In this document: positions 47,793-60,110 of the stretch, piece by piece
Numbering within the stretch: the stretch's first letter is position 1
Layout: every line of letters begins with the position of its first letter
Program-made: the position numbers and the translations under genes
Notes under the pieces: generated by a model
The model's database searches: none
What the model saw: the letters and a program-made list of their open reading frames with translations, nothing else
What the model was told of the DNA's origin: nothing
NCBI GenBank assembly: GCA_022410635.1
Contig: JAJVDF010000452.1
Coordinates: forward strand, 475,577 to 539,576
Reading direction: 5' to 3'
From: Tretioscincus oriximinensis
Taxonomy: Eukaryota > Chordata > Lepidosauria > Squamata > Gymnophthalmidae
Length of the DNA: 64,000 nt

Positions 47793-47832
47793 CATAGATG
47801 GATGGATAGATGGATGGATGGACAGATGGATT
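47793..47832. repeat. (GATG)n short tandem repeat
   Basis: A run of gatggatggatagatggatg next to the SINE head. Confidence 0.85.
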
Positions 47833-47869
47833 AATCAGCTACAGATCATGTAACTGCATAAATTACAAG

Positions 47870-47978
47870 TTTTTATATTGTTTTTAATGATAATTTTGTA
47901 TTGTTTCTTTTATNATTTGCTGCCCTGAGACCTTCAGGTATAGGGCAGGGTATAAATGTAAATAAAAAATAAATAAGG
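47870..47978 (+). mobile_element. L2-like LINE 3' tail
   Basis: It has tgccctgagaccttcaggta, tagggcagggtataaatgta and aataaaaaataaataa, one of the cleanest copies of this tail here. Confidence 0.7.
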
Positions 47979-48007
47979 TTTTTCAGTCATAGGGAAAAAC
48001 CTGTAAA

Positions 48008-48357
48008 AAGAACATAAGAACATAAGAAGAGCCGTACTGGATCAGGCCACAGCCCATCAAGTCCAGCATTCTGTGCCACACAGAGGCCCACCAGATGCAC
48101 CTGGGCAGTCCGAACACAGGAAAGCAAAATATGCTCCTGTTCATGACTCCCTGCAAATGGTATTTCAAGAGTCCTGCCTGTTGCTATATCCCGGAGGCTA
48201 CATCCAGACAACTATCCTAGTATCCATTTATACCCTTTGTGTCCATAAACCAGTCTAGTCCTGTCTTGAAACTATCCAAGCTGTTAGCTACCACCACCTC
48301 TTCAGGAAGTAAATTCCACAGGCCGATGACCCTCTGGGTGAAAAAATACTTTCCTAT
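48008..48357 (-). mobile_element. CR1-like LINE 3' end
   Basis: The octamer tail gaacataagaacataagaag is followed by the full 3' UTR. Further on, the minus strand has the end of ORF2 (gtggaatttacttcctgaag, acaggactagactgg). It stops inside the FFxQRVIGLW block, so it is 5' truncated. Confidence 0.85.
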
Positions 48358-50755
48358 AAGAAAAATATGCTCAATAATAAGACAGTTATGTTATATGAAG
48401 TCTTACCTTGTGAATTTATGTTTCAGAATCTTCAGTCAAACACTACCGGACAAGAAGCGTTCAAGTAGGGTCTNAAATTTGAGAATGTCCTGGCACAGCA
48501 TTGCTAATGCAAGCATAATTCCAGGATGTACAAGTATGGGTGAAATATTGGAATATCACTGTTACAGGNAAAACAAAACATGCAATCTAGGTTTTCTTAC
48601 ATAGTAACATTGTCTACTTTTCTCTGATNCTTACATAGGCATGAACTCTTGCAAAACCCTACATATTTTGAATGTCATTTGTATAATGAAATTAGTGTGA
48701 AGCAAGGGCCCAGACTTGCTGAGTGATTTTGCTTTGTTGTCTGACAGTGACAGTGAAAGGAAAATGGGTAATCCAAACAAGATCCCATGTTTTCTTCTAT
48801 GCTGCCATGAGTGCTCAAGAAGGAAGCTTGTTAGAGCACAACAGTGATCTCCAACTCTTAAAAGTAAGAATGTAGTGAACTTAGGTCCCATTGGAAGATT
48901 ATTATCACTAAGACACCNTCTCAGGGTTCATCTCACAGTATCTTAGCTTAAAACCGAAAAAAGGAATAAAACTATATGAGAAAAGTGCCTTCTGCACTTG
49001 CAAGTTCCGCATATAATTACTGTATAACTGTTAGTGAAGATTAATGACACCAAATGGAAAAACCTATTATCTTTAACTAATATGGGATATAGCTAGATTA
49101 GACTTGTGATTCCATTTTCTGTATTTTGAGTTCCATATTAATGTCTGCAGTTGAGATTCATCTTGCGATTAGCACTTTTGTTTACAAGAGGTTTAATTGT
49201 GTAGCCTTAAGTTTGGTATAGTTATTTAAATGACCTAACGTTGTTAGAGAAATTCTGGAAAAGATTATTGAAAATCCTGTTCTTTCTGGCTTTCTGATCT
49301 TTTTGTACCTTTCCAGTTTATTAATATAGTACATTTTCCAAATACTTTTCTATCATNGTGATCAACATTATGAAATTTGGACAACTAAGAACACAATGTC
49401 TTAGAATTAATGCAAAGTACTATACAAAGTATTTTAAAAACAAAATAAAAATACATTGAAACTGTACATAAATCATTGAACAACCACTCTACCCATTGAG
49501 ACTTTTCATGGTTCACTATGTGAAAGCCAGCTTAGTCCTGGCTTTGATGGTTCTTTTTTATATAGAAATAAATATCAGTGAAGCTTTTGCCTTTATCTCA
49601 GATCACTTTCTTACAAGCAATTTCACACCTGCAGCATCCTTAGGGCTGCTCCTTTGCTACTTCTCTTTGCCTCATGTCCCACCAATGTGATGAGGAGTAT
49701 CCAGGGCAGAAGGGAGAGTAACATTTGTTTTATGACTTTTACAGTTCTGGATCAGCTCTTGGCCATACTAGGCTAATGCTGTCGCAAATGACAGAACAGA
49801 ACATTTGGCTCTGTTTATATTTCAGATAGGAGTCCAATGAAGCTCAATTGTAGAAATAGCCATTCTAATCAGTGCTTCGTCACTGCTGATCCAAATTGAT
49901 TCATAGCTGAGGGAGACAAAATTCACTTTGAAGTTCTTCATAAAATGATACAGCACACATCCTCCAGCCTTCCAGAAGTTGCTGTAAGGAATAAAGCTAA
50001 TGTTAACTGCCATGTACATCAATCAAAGGAAAGAGCCATTTTAATTCTGTACTGCAATTTTGCAGCAACTGCAGATCAGCTTGAAACCACNACAAGGTAA
50101 TGGATAAAGTACTGGGTTAAGAATAATATTTGCTCACTCAAGAGCTTTAGGGATGTGCTTTGGTCTAAAGAGCTGCCCTGGTNGTGATTTCCCAGTAAGA
50201 CCTGAGGCATCTGCGTAGGTCAAGGCAATCTTCTGTCCCTATATAGAAGCAGTGAAGGAAAACACCAACATATCTCCTGCCATTTCCAAGCTGGGCAGGT
50301 TTCTAAAAGATTGAAAATATGATCAGACATCAGCATTTTGTTTGTTTGTCAGAAGTTCAGTTGGCACAGAAACAATGCAGATATGAGGAAGCTTCCTCTT
50401 GTATCTGTATTTTAGCACCTGCTCCAAGGCAAAAAGGCATTTGGAGGTCNTTGATCAACTTCCAATTTTTATTTGTCCATCAAGGTTTACTGAGTGACCA
50501 TGTTGAATATTCTGATTCAAATGAAACACATATGGAAAATCAGGATGTGTCCCAGGAATTTGGTTTAAATCCTGGATTCTCAGGAAAACACACAATTTGT
50601 GAAAATTGGATTTGGCAAACCATTTTTTAAAACTTGTGGACTTCTGTGATTCTCTTCCATCATAGTGTCCTGTGTGTTCACTGTGATAGAAATATATGGA
50701 ACTATTGGCCAATGTCCAGGCCAAAACAATGCTGTCCATTTACTTCTCAATAAAA
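48358..50755. other. No recognisable feature
   Basis: AT-rich, with several N bases. No gene seen. Confidence 0.4.
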
Positions 50756-51038
50756 ATAATTTTAAACAGAATGGAGAATATCCCTTTATTAAGCTAGATA
50801 AACTTAGAATAAGTACATGCTTACCTCCTTTTAAAACATGTCGGACAATTTGGAACAAATATACATCTAAGATATTACCGTTGCCTATTGTAATGGCTTC
50901 CATTAAAAATATAAACCCAAGGGGAGAACAATATTTAGCAAATTATATTAATTCCATTCCAATAAAAGATTAAGAGACTTGTTCCCAAGACCAGGAATTC
51001 CTTTTTCAATTGAACAAATTAGGCAATCAACCCCTCAG

Positions 51039-51352
51039 CAGATACAGATAGCTCAGTCGCTTAGGAATTCGTCTCTCACCTGGGAGATTGGGTTTCAAAG
51101 CCCTGTGTCAGACATGGGGAGGGGTGAGCACCTTCCACTAGCCTGTAGCTCTAGCCAACCCAGCTATTCGAAAACATGAACTGCAAGAAATTGCAACTGA
51201 CTGCAAGTAAATACATGGGAACCACCATAGCCTGGTGGGGAAGATAGAATGGAAGCCTTTGGGCAAAATATATCCTTGTAAGCCACTTTGAGTCCCTTTG
51301 AAAGGTGAGAAAAGCGGGGTATAAGAACCAAGTTCTTCTTCTTCTTCTTCTA
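51039..51352 (+). mobile_element. tRNA-derived SINE, full length, inside L1
   Basis: It has A box gatagctcagtcgcttagg and B box gggtttcaaagccctgtg. Then follow cagacatggggaggggtgag, aactgcaagaaattgcaact, gaagatagaatggaagcc, tgagaaaagcggggtataag and a (ctt)6 tail. It is the best-preserved SINE of its type in the window, with both polymerase III promoter boxes readable. Confidence 0.9.
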
Positions 51353-51676
51353 ATAGACAAAATTGGATGGGGGAATTAGCCCTCTACACTTACATAAATC
51401 GAAGACAGGTGAAACACTTATAAACACTCCAGTTCGTGAAATGGAAACTATAGTAAATGATAGAATTAATAAAAAGAAGGGTATAATAGCAAGAATCTAC
51501 ACAATTATTATTAAGAACAAATATGATTCAAAAATCACCATTAAGCAAAAATGGCAACTTGATCTCTTAATANAAGATAGACACTGGGATAATTGGCTAA
51601 AAATAATTAATGATATAAAACTAACTAAATTTAAAGAATTAGAAAAGAAATTGTTAACCTGATGGTATAAGACCCC

Positions 51677-52072
51677 TGTGATGCCACTGATGGCAGAAAG
51701 AGGCACTCAGACAGAAAGTGATTCAGCTCTGAAGTGTTTATTCAGCTCTTAGTAGAACCTGAGTTTGGTCTGCAGTGATTGTCCTTTGGTAGNGGAGCTC
51801 CTTATATATTGTACAGTAGCCGATCACTGCAACCAATACTTCCCGCTGAAAATCATGCAACTAAGTACATTTCTTGAAAAAGTTAGGTTTCCCTCAAAAA
51901 TCCCAGGGCAAAATGCCCAGGGCTTAACCAAGTTCAAATAAAGTTCAATCTTCCCTACAAAATCACATAATGGAACCTATAACTGTAAAACCTATAACAG
52001 TAGAACCTATAGCAGTAAAAACATTAAANTATATACATATTCACATGTTACANATTTCATATACTTATGACA
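51677..52072 (-). mobile_element. Solo LTR, 396 bp, with 5-bp TSD
   Basis: It starts tgtgatgccactg and ends cttatgaca, with TG...CA ends. Both flanks are acccc (51672-51676 and 52073-52077). Read on the minus strand it has a TATA-like tatataaggagctcc and, further on, agagctgaataaacacttca with an AATAAA signal, in the expected U3-R-U5 order. The L1 frame breaks at the left edge and resumes after the right copy of the duplication. No internal retroviral genes are present. The family is not identified. Confidence 0.8.
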
Positions 52073-52098
52073 ACCCCCGCTCAGATGGCACATATCTC

Positions 52099-52668
52099 AG
52101 GCTACATTCACACGACCAGCTAAAACCCGAAATAAATTTATATTCCAGAATATAGCAAATGCCTATCCCTTTACACTACAAAGCTATATTCTGGAATATA
52201 TAATGGCGTGTCTGTACACACGTATACATGAATTCTCGTGATATGCAGCCAGCCCAACAGAGCCCATCAGCTGGCTGCATTTCATGAGAAGCTTTTTTAA
52301 TCCAGTCTGCCCTCCGCCTCCTTTTGGGGGCTTCTGCCTGGAGATCTGCTCTGCAAAAGGAAGAGGAAAAAAACCTCCTCCCCACAGCTGATCTGACAGC
52401 AGGGAATTCAGCTGAAGGAGGGGAGGTGGCTGCGTTTTACTGGCCCCATCCATACGGAGCCTTGGTCTGGGTAATGTTTTGGGACAGAGCTTGGCCATCC
52501 GCATGCCAAAATATCCCAAAATGTCCCGAAAAAGGTTACTCAGACTGAGGCTCCATATGGATGGGGCCAGCAGAATGCAGCCGCCTCCCCTCCTTCAGCT
52601 GATTTCCCTCCAGATCGGCTCTGCCTGCCCCATCCATATGGAGCCTAGGTCTGGGTAACCCAGTCTGT
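52099..52668. mobile_element. Palindrome-rich element
   Basis: A perfect 17-bp inverted repeat (52139-52155 and 52184-52200) is followed by long inverted arms (52410-52486 and 52522-52600) sharing gctgaaggaggggaggtggc and tggccccatccata. A third partial arm copy lies at about 52619-52668 (ccccatccatatggagcc). It is probably a foldback DNA transposon. Ends and target duplication are not clear. Confidence 0.6.
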
Positions 52669-53239
52669 TTTATCATTTGTGTCTTTTTGATGTCTTTGTA
52701 ATTTTTGTTATTGTGTTTAACAATATATATTAAATTACTTCTCTCTGTGATCTGTTCCTGGGGCCANGGCTGGGGCAGGTAGGCATACTAGCACCTCAAT
52801 CCAATCTGATCAGTTTATGTTAAAAAAAATCCAAGTAATCATTGCTTAACAGAGATCACATAATCCCTACAAACAAAGGAATGATTCAAGAGATGAAATT
52901 TTATACTTATTCATTTGGAAGTCTTGTTGAGCTTAATTGGATTTTCTTCTGGGAGGACACACCTAGATTTGTATTTTCAAAAGCAATTAAATTTCTTACA
53001 GATGCAAAATTATCACTGAAGAAGAAAAGCAGGCCATATTTATATATCCTTAACTGAGATTTGCTTTGCAACAATGAGCAAATAATGCTTTATACTAAAT
53101 TAACATGCTCAGCAAAGTTTAAAGACTCACCTTAAGAGAAATTTCTGATCAAACTGATAAAAATCTGCTGTTGTTTGAAAACATTNGCTGTAGTGAATTT
53201 TTAGCATCTTTTTCATAATTGCAGAATGCTGGAACATAA
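52669..53239. other. No recognisable feature
   Basis: AT-rich. The ORF at 52842-53057 contains WIFFWEDTPRFVFS but no family was recognised. Confidence 0.35.
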
Positions 53240-53264
53240 GACAAGTCAAGTCAAGTCAAGTTTC
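53240..53264. repeat. (CAAGT)4 short tandem repeat
   Basis: acaagtcaagtcaagtcaag is followed by tttccttttattgcc. It may be the 3' end of an unidentified retroelement. Confidence 0.5.
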
Positions 53265-54949
53265 CTTTTATTGCCAGTGATAAGTAGCTTTAAAGATGAT
53301 AGTAGATAAACAAGAACAAAAAAGCATGGGATTCTACAAAATATAGAAAACAGAAATCCCTCAATTAAGAGGTAGAAAAATAAACTTATATTGTAAAAAC
53401 TAAAAGATAGGTGGCAAAACATGTCACAGCTTTTGGGCACACAGGGAAAAGGCAGGAATGGATGGACCTTTGAGCATTTTCACAGATTTCCAAGAAAAGA
53501 CATTGTACTGTCGACTCTCCTGAGATGCATGTTACTTACTGCTAACACCTACAACTCCTTGAGGGCTTTCACCAGTGCTGCCTCCNTATTATTTTTCCAT
53601 CTGCTGAGATGACTTCATCACTAACACNACAGTCCTTCAGTTGATGAAGACATCATCATTGAAGCCACTCTATTGAAGAAACAACTGTGATGGGTGGGAC
53701 AAATCTCATGGATGAAAAATTATCGCCTACCCAAGATTGTACTGTATGGTGTCGTACAAGGATTCCCCCAAGAAATCACTTGATGTCTGTCATATCAACC
53801 ACTGTCAGTGTCTGCCCTAGAAGCTAATTGTAGGGGGTGGAGAAACTCACTGTCTGCAATGCTGTCTCCTCCCTTGAGAATGCACACAGCTAGCCTTGAA
53901 GGCAAAAGACAGCAGTGCAAGAAATATTGTGTCACGTTCAGACAAGAACTTCCCCTGCAGTTGATGTGGCTGGACCTGCTTATCCCACATTGGCCTTATT
54001 AGCCACCAGGAAGAAGAAGAAGAGGAAGAAGAAGAACTGCGTATAGTTGTTTGCTTCTCTGAACCATTGTGAGACTTGGGTTACTTCTGCAGTTTTTAGA
54101 TGNAGATTAATAGCCCAAAGTATCTGGACCTCACAGATCCGCACATTGATGCAGACTTGATCCAGAGTTTGGAATGCTCTGTCATCATTAAATGCAACAT
54201 GATTCAGATTAGGGACACTCTGCTTGGTATTACTGGTAGACATTATTAATTGNGGTTACCAGCATACCCAAGAATATGACCAATAAAGTGGGAAGTGCAT
54301 AGATGGCATGCCTCCTACGTTAGCGACTACTAGGAAATGCATTTTAGCAGCATACTATACTATGCTACTATAGGGTCTGAGATTAGAAACGGCTATTCCT
54401 AGCCCTCAAAAGCATTAGAGATTGGTCTCAAATTCCATATGTACTTCTGATAGTGCTGAGTCACCTCATGCATCTCTGTGGTTGTAATCAGCAGGCTGGG
54501 CTTTTCCAGACCCCGATTCAATCATTGACCTTTCAGTGCAGGAAGTGGAGCAAATTCTGAAATATGAGTTTTAATTTGGATTGCTCAATATCAAGATTGC
54601 CGCAAAACATACATTTCCTGAATGTAAATGGAACCTTTAAGAAGCAAAGAAATACTGTGCCATAAATTCTACTTCAAAACAATATTGCACAAGATAGTGT
54701 AGGTATCTGATAACATCACAAGAACTTTCTTCAGGCATGTTATTCCCTGAACCCAAAGCTAAACAAAATGTTTGCTAGTCAGTACAGAGCAGTAAATTAT
54801 ACTGTACTTCTATCAGAAACCACATTTTAGAACATTAAGGCAAAGCAAATTATTTTGGTACTTTAATCTGAGTTCCTAGCTTTAGCAGTTTGGAAACAAA
54901 AGGGTAGTAGTATGAATGTTTGTAGACATAGCATTTGAAGTTCATGCTA
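53265..54949. other. No recognisable feature
   Basis: Mixed AT-rich DNA, with a short GAA run near 54010. No gene seen. Confidence 0.4.
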
Positions 54950-55012
54950 CTAACGTTGTTCTTGTTAGACTCTAAGGTACTACGAGACCCATTTTGGTAC
55001 CTATGTAGAGAC
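54950..55012. repeat. 'ttagtct' repeat fragment
   Basis: It reads cttgttagactctaaggtac, tacgagacccattttgg, a diverged piece of the dispersed reptile repeat also at 6706 and 61430. Confidence 0.45.
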
Positions 55013-57234
55013 ATTCCAAATATATTTTTCTGCCTTCTTGATACTAGAAATTCAAACACGAATATACCTTGTCAAGATGCATGCCAACATTCAGAATGAA
55101 ATTTCACTTTTATGTGAGAAATAATACACCATCATGAGGAATAATTTATTTCTTTTTTAAAAAAGAAAAATAGTCATGGATTCACCAAATGTTCCACACG
55201 GTTATTTTGAATTATCTCTCCCTCCCGTACCTATCACATTGCTAAGCTTGTAATCTGTGGAATTGAGAATGGGCTGAGACTTTTGTGATTTAGTTCACAA
55301 AAACAGAGACATTACTATGAAAGCCATGTTGGAAGAAGGTCATTAAGGATGTGAAGTGTGCAAACTCATATGACTGAAAGACAATGGAGAAATCCTATCA
55401 GCATTAAGTTATTTCCAGAATCCATACACCGCTGAAACAGATATTGAAATGCTATTCTGAGAAACCAGTAGCAGCATTGGGTTTCCACAAATAGTTTTCC
55501 CTTTTAGCNTGTCTTGTGAGATCCATTCAATATTAGCTTATTGGAAACTTCTAGAAATTCACTAAGTACATAAAAAACAATGAAAAAAGAGGAAAGCTGT
55601 GCATTGACCTCCAGTGTATCCAGCGAACTGAGGATGACTACTATCTTTTACAGTGATATTTCTAAATATCTAAATGTCTTTCTTCATTTACACAAAGAAN
55701 CTATCTTCTTCATGAATTTACCAATATTTCCCATGAAACCCTGAGATAATTCCTTGCTCACAATTTGTTCTTTTCTGTCATAGTCTATTGTCTCTCCTTC
55801 TTACCAAGGAGGTGAAGGAGGTGAATGCTGCCTTTTCATGTGTAAATTCAGCAGGAAAATACTGATTTTATCTGACTGTCTTTCTGAAAGGCATGGAAAG
55901 AACCATAAGGTAGGACCAAAATGCTTGGGAGCNCTTGCACCCCAACGACAGGACATCATGTTACGGAAATTGCACAAAAGTACCAGGGGGAAAGAAGTAT
56001 GTCAGTGAAACTTTCTAACACCACCACTGCTGGATCCCTACAATTAGGTGGTGCAAATCCCCCATAATTATACTCTTAGCACATGAAGAAAACGTAATGC
56101 TGCTTGGATTTCATCTCATGTGTCAGTAAGTGAATTTCTGCTGGGGAATCCGGCCTGGCTGGCCATTGTAGTGCCAACATCTGGTTACCTTTATAAACAA
56201 TGTTTTCTCTGCCATCTTGAGGTAGCTAATAATCACAACTGTATCAGGACACATATGCTCTATGAAGAGAAAACTCACCTATCCTCTCAGTTTTCAATTA
56301 AAATTTGTTTAAGGAACTTCTAGATCATCTCTACATCCAATATAACAGGATCATTATTAGAGTTCAGCATGTGTAAAAAAAAGAACATGCCACATTATTC
56401 TCTAGGCATTAGTGAAGTTGTTTTAATGCAAGCAGTATTTAGTATCTTATACCCAAATACAATCCTTAATACTTATTTTACAATACAGAATTAGAATTGT
56501 GTATATTTTAATTGTAAAGAATTTAGCTTTATAACTAAAGGGAACTTTAAATGTGAGCCCAAATTATTGCAAGCCATCTGGATTAAGAGGATAGTAAACC
56601 TCCCAAGAAGTTTATCATTATTATAGATATTTTGCTATCCGTTTGCATGCATTAAAGTGATAAGATACCAGATGGCCCTTTAGCAGGGTGGTGGGGGAAG
56701 CAGAAACTATTTAAAGTAGTAAATCCTCTTTATCATTCTATACCAACAGTACCTTAGTGAATAAGGCAGATGTTCAAAAAGAATGTAGTGAATAAATTTG
56801 CCCACATACTGAATATATGTGCATGTGTGAGAGAGTCAAAAAGTTCCTGTATATTTTAGTCTCAATTACCTTGGACTGAAGTACCTTGGAATTACTGTCA
56901 TCTACAAATTAGAACACCCTACCACTTAATGGAATGATAGCAGTCTAGTGACCTACTTAGAAACAAATGATAAAAAAATAATCCCAACCCCCTTTATTTT
57001 TGTTTATTATAGTTTTAAGTACCATTTATCTGCAATATTTATAGCACATCATTGTGTTACTCTCCAGATGATCAGAGGGATCTTTCTGACCTATAACAGT
57101 GCATAAACATTCAATTTGGTTCTATAGGCAACAGGCAGCTTAAATAGATAACCTATTAAGAATCTGGTGCCTGCCCTTCATACCAATTTTATCTTTCAGA
57201 TCAGGCATAAGCCTCCAATAAACTGAATTAAATT
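55013..57234. other. No recognisable feature
   Basis: AT-rich DNA without classifiable features. Confidence 0.4.
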
Positions 57235-57580
57235 AATCCAAATGTGAAAATATTAGGGCACAGTCTGTAGCGCATGGAGCTGTTGCACTACCCAAAATTA
57301 GTTGTGGGCACCTCAATTTATAAAAGTACTTTAGCCACCAGTTATAGAGAAAATTCCAGAAATACCCCAAGGCCATATACTGATTCCATCTGAAGAACAG
57401 AGTCTCTGTTCTGTCAGGATTCAGATTCCGTCTAGTGGTTATCATGCATCTCTGCATCCAGACTCTGATTCTGGCCATAAAAGTTTGTTCTAGTTCAGAC
57501 ATTAGTATAAAATAGAGCTGAAGGCCATAACTATATCGATGACATGGCATCTTTTCNCAACATTGAGACTTCATACAAAT
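57235..57580 (-). mobile_element. L2-like LINE reverse transcriptase relic
   Basis: The open frame contains HRYSYGLQLYF, matching the YADDTQLYF catalytic block with both Asp residues lost. It then has RVWM and LNPDRTETLFF, matching the WMxxNxLxLNPDKTE block that follows. The catalytic acidic pair is destroyed, so it is a dead copy. Confidence 0.7.
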
Positions 57581-57813
57581 GTTGAATAATATTGAAGATA
57601 AAATAATAAGGCTACTGTGCTATTCCAAATACTAGCTTCCACAGAGGAACCGATATCGGAGATTAGCCATAAAAATAGGACATGAAGCACCACAATGCAA
57701 CTTAGATTCCTAGTTTGTGCAGGTGATGATATACCATAGTACTCTATGTTGAGGTTAGAATTGCCCTGACTAAATGATACTCCGAATTTAGGTTAGTATT
57801 GCATAAGCCATCT
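57581..57813. other. No recognisable feature
   Basis: Short unclassified stretch. Confidence 0.35.
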
Positions 57814-58003
57814 TCTGTCTATCTGTCTGTCTGTCCATCCGTCGGTCATTCCATCTGTCTATCACGTTTCTGTCTGTCTGTCCATCCATATGTCATCCAT
57901 CCTTCCATCAGTCCATCCATCTGTCCATCCGTCTGTCTACCTGCCTGCCTGCTTGCCTGCCTGTCACTCACTTACTCACTTACTCACTCACTCACTCACG
58001 CAC

Positions 58004-58075
<72 letters not shown>

Positions 58076-58108
58076 ACTATCTAACTATCCATCCATCCAT
58101 CCATCCAC
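57814..58108. repeat. Compound tetranucleotide microsatellite
   Basis: CTGT and TCCA blocks, then CTGC and CACT blocks, then about 17 uninterrupted CTAT units (58003-58073), then CCAT units. It is likely hypervariable. Confidence 0.95.
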
Positions 58109-58169
58109 AGTATATGAAAGTTGTATGGCTAGAGTCAATGGAAAGAATATAGTTATTTCTGGTACTCAT

Positions 58170-58457
58170 CAGCACCGGCTGCTGAGTGTTCCGCAAAGGG
58201 TTCGCTGACAGCACGCTTTAAGTTAATTCGTCTCCCTTCCCACATGGATCACCATGTTAGGGGACTCTGCCCTCTGCTTCACTAACATGGTGGCTCCCAG
58301 TTGGCTGCTGGGACAGTGGGCGGCACTGGTAGCGCCATGTTAGTGGAGCAGAGGATGGAGTCCCCTAGCATGGTGACTCACATGCAGAAAAGGAGCCGAA
58401 TTATCTCAAAGCACGCCATCAACGAACTCTTTGTGGAGCACTTAGCAGCCGGTGCTG
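58170..58457. mobile_element. Full-length hAT-type hairpin MITE, 288 bp
   Basis: The ends cagcaccggctgct and agcagccggtgctg are exact inverted repeats. The pairing continues inward for about 60 bp with some mismatches, and then through internal blocks (catgttaggggact and agtcccctagcatg). The flanks gtactcat (58162-58169) and gtattcat (58458-58465) form an 8-bp duplication with one mismatch. A related shorter copy is at 33725. Confidence 0.85.
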
Positions 58458-58465
58458 GTATTCAT

Positions 58466-59506
58466 GTAAATATATGGGATTGATCCTAGGGCAGCAACTA
58501 ATGATATGGATATCAATGTACAGAAATAAAAACCAGTAAATTATCTATCCAGTGAGATGTGATAATCCAGTGGTTTACAACAAAGATTTCACATTGAAGA
58601 ACATTTTGCATATTACATTTCTGCAACAATGGACTTTGTCATGTCATTTCTAGCATTTGGGAAACTGGAGTGAGAGAGGAGTATGCAAGGAACACGTACA
58701 AGTCAATAAGACNACAGAGTTCTGGATAAGGTGCAGAAAGATATTGAGATGTTGATAAATATCTTGTAGCATAGCAGTAAATATGAAAATGCCCTAAGTC
58801 TCAGATGGCTTAAATGATGTCATGTCAAAGATAATTTCTAAACATGTCAATTAGGATATGGAAGTGGAGCAGCATGAAACAGAATATGTGTGTTGTTTAG
58901 TTGCTCTGAGTGGAATGGATCATTAGTTTGAATGAAACAAAACCACAGTTGAAAACTAGAGAAAGGCAGAGCTATGTGACTTGCAGCCAGAAAAGGATTG
59001 CCAAAAAATTAGGAGAAGGATCCAATCTACACATAAGAAGGAAGAAAAGACTCAGAAGTTGAGGGAATAAAGGTACCATTGGTCTGAAGCACACCATGGA
59101 GTGTGTTGAAGAAACCTGATCAGATAAATCAGTTCAAGAAATGTAGAGTTTAGTTAGAAGGGAGGAGTAAAAATAATTTAAGTGAAGTCTTAGATCCAAA
59201 TGATTTATTGAGATTTATAATAAGAAGTATAATGGAAGAGGTGGAGGCAGCTTATGGATTGGGACATTAATCTATAATGAACTAAGTCATGGGTTGGAAA
59301 TAGGATCATAAAGATTCAATCAGACATGCTTGGAGGTGTTTTTTCCTTCGTAAATTTGAATCTGTAGTGGGCAGCACTGCCACTCTGTTTTCTTTCCAGA
59401 TAAAATGAGGGGAGGAAAGGGGAAATGTGACAGAATGTCTCTTTCTTCACTGTGGCTCTTTCATCCTTCTCTGGCAACCTGTCATTTACCCTAAATCAAA
59501 TGTATA
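58466..59506. other. No recognisable feature
   Basis: AT-rich DNA, nothing classifiable. Confidence 0.4.
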
Positions 59507-60110
59507 TGAACATAAGAACATAAGAGGAGCCCTGCTGATCTAGTCCAGCATTCTGTCCCACACAGTGGTCTACCAGTTGCATCTGGGCAGTCTGAAACAA
59601 AAGACGGCAAAATCTTACCTGTTCTCAATGCCCTGCAAATGGTATTTCAGAAATGCTGCCTGTTGCTCCTTCTTGGAGGCAGTATCAATACATTCATCCT
59701 AGTAGCTGTTTATACCCTTGATGTCCATGAACTTGCCTAATCCCATCTTAAAGCTATCCAGGCTACTAGCTACAACCAACATTTCTGGAAGTAAAGTCCA
59801 AATGCCAATGACACTATGGGTGAAAAAATACTTTGCTTTGTCTGTCCTTACTCTTCTGTTCATCAGTTTCAAGGAATGCCCCCTGGTTCTAGTGTTGTGT
59901 GATAGAGAAAATATATTGTGTCTATTCACCTTATCCACCCCATGCATGATTCTACACACTTCACTCAAATAACTTCTTAAATGCTGTCTTCCAAGGCTGA
60001 AAAGGCCCAGATATTGCAATCTGACTAGGTGCTCCAGCACCTTGATCATTTTTGTTGCCCTTATAGGTGTTATTATGCAGATTTGAACAATTCCCATGGA
60101 AACTCTTTTC
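59507..60110 (-). mobile_element. CR1-like LINE 3' end with open ORF2 C-terminus
   Basis: The octamer tail gaacataagaacataagagg and 3' UTR are followed on the minus strand by a 132-residue frame without stops (59699-60097). It contains IRATKMIKVLEHLVRLQYLG, LFSLGRQHLR, LSEVCRIMHG, RTRGHSLKL and FFTHSVIGIWTLLPE. This is the longest uninterrupted LINE coding block in the window. The RT core is absent, so it is a dead 5'-truncated copy. Confidence 0.85.

Larger units (their letters stand above)
50756..52098 (+). mobile_element. L1-type LINE, ORF2 C-terminal relic (interrupted)
   Basis: Decayed frames give PFIKLDKLRISTCLPPFKTC and RTIWNKYTSKILPLPIVMAS. After a gap come KQKWQLDLLI, DRHWDNWLKIINDIKLTKFK and ELEKKLLT. 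This is the order found in the C-terminal third of L1 ORF2, after the reverse transcriptase. It is cut by a SINE (51039-51352) and a solo LTR (51677-52072). There are several stops, so it is inactive. The left limit is uncertain. Confidence 0.65.

Noticed and set aside
52842..53057. ORF with WIFFWEDTPRFVFS as a possible L1 continuation
   Set aside because: Its residues do not follow the L1 ORF2 order, and no other support was found.
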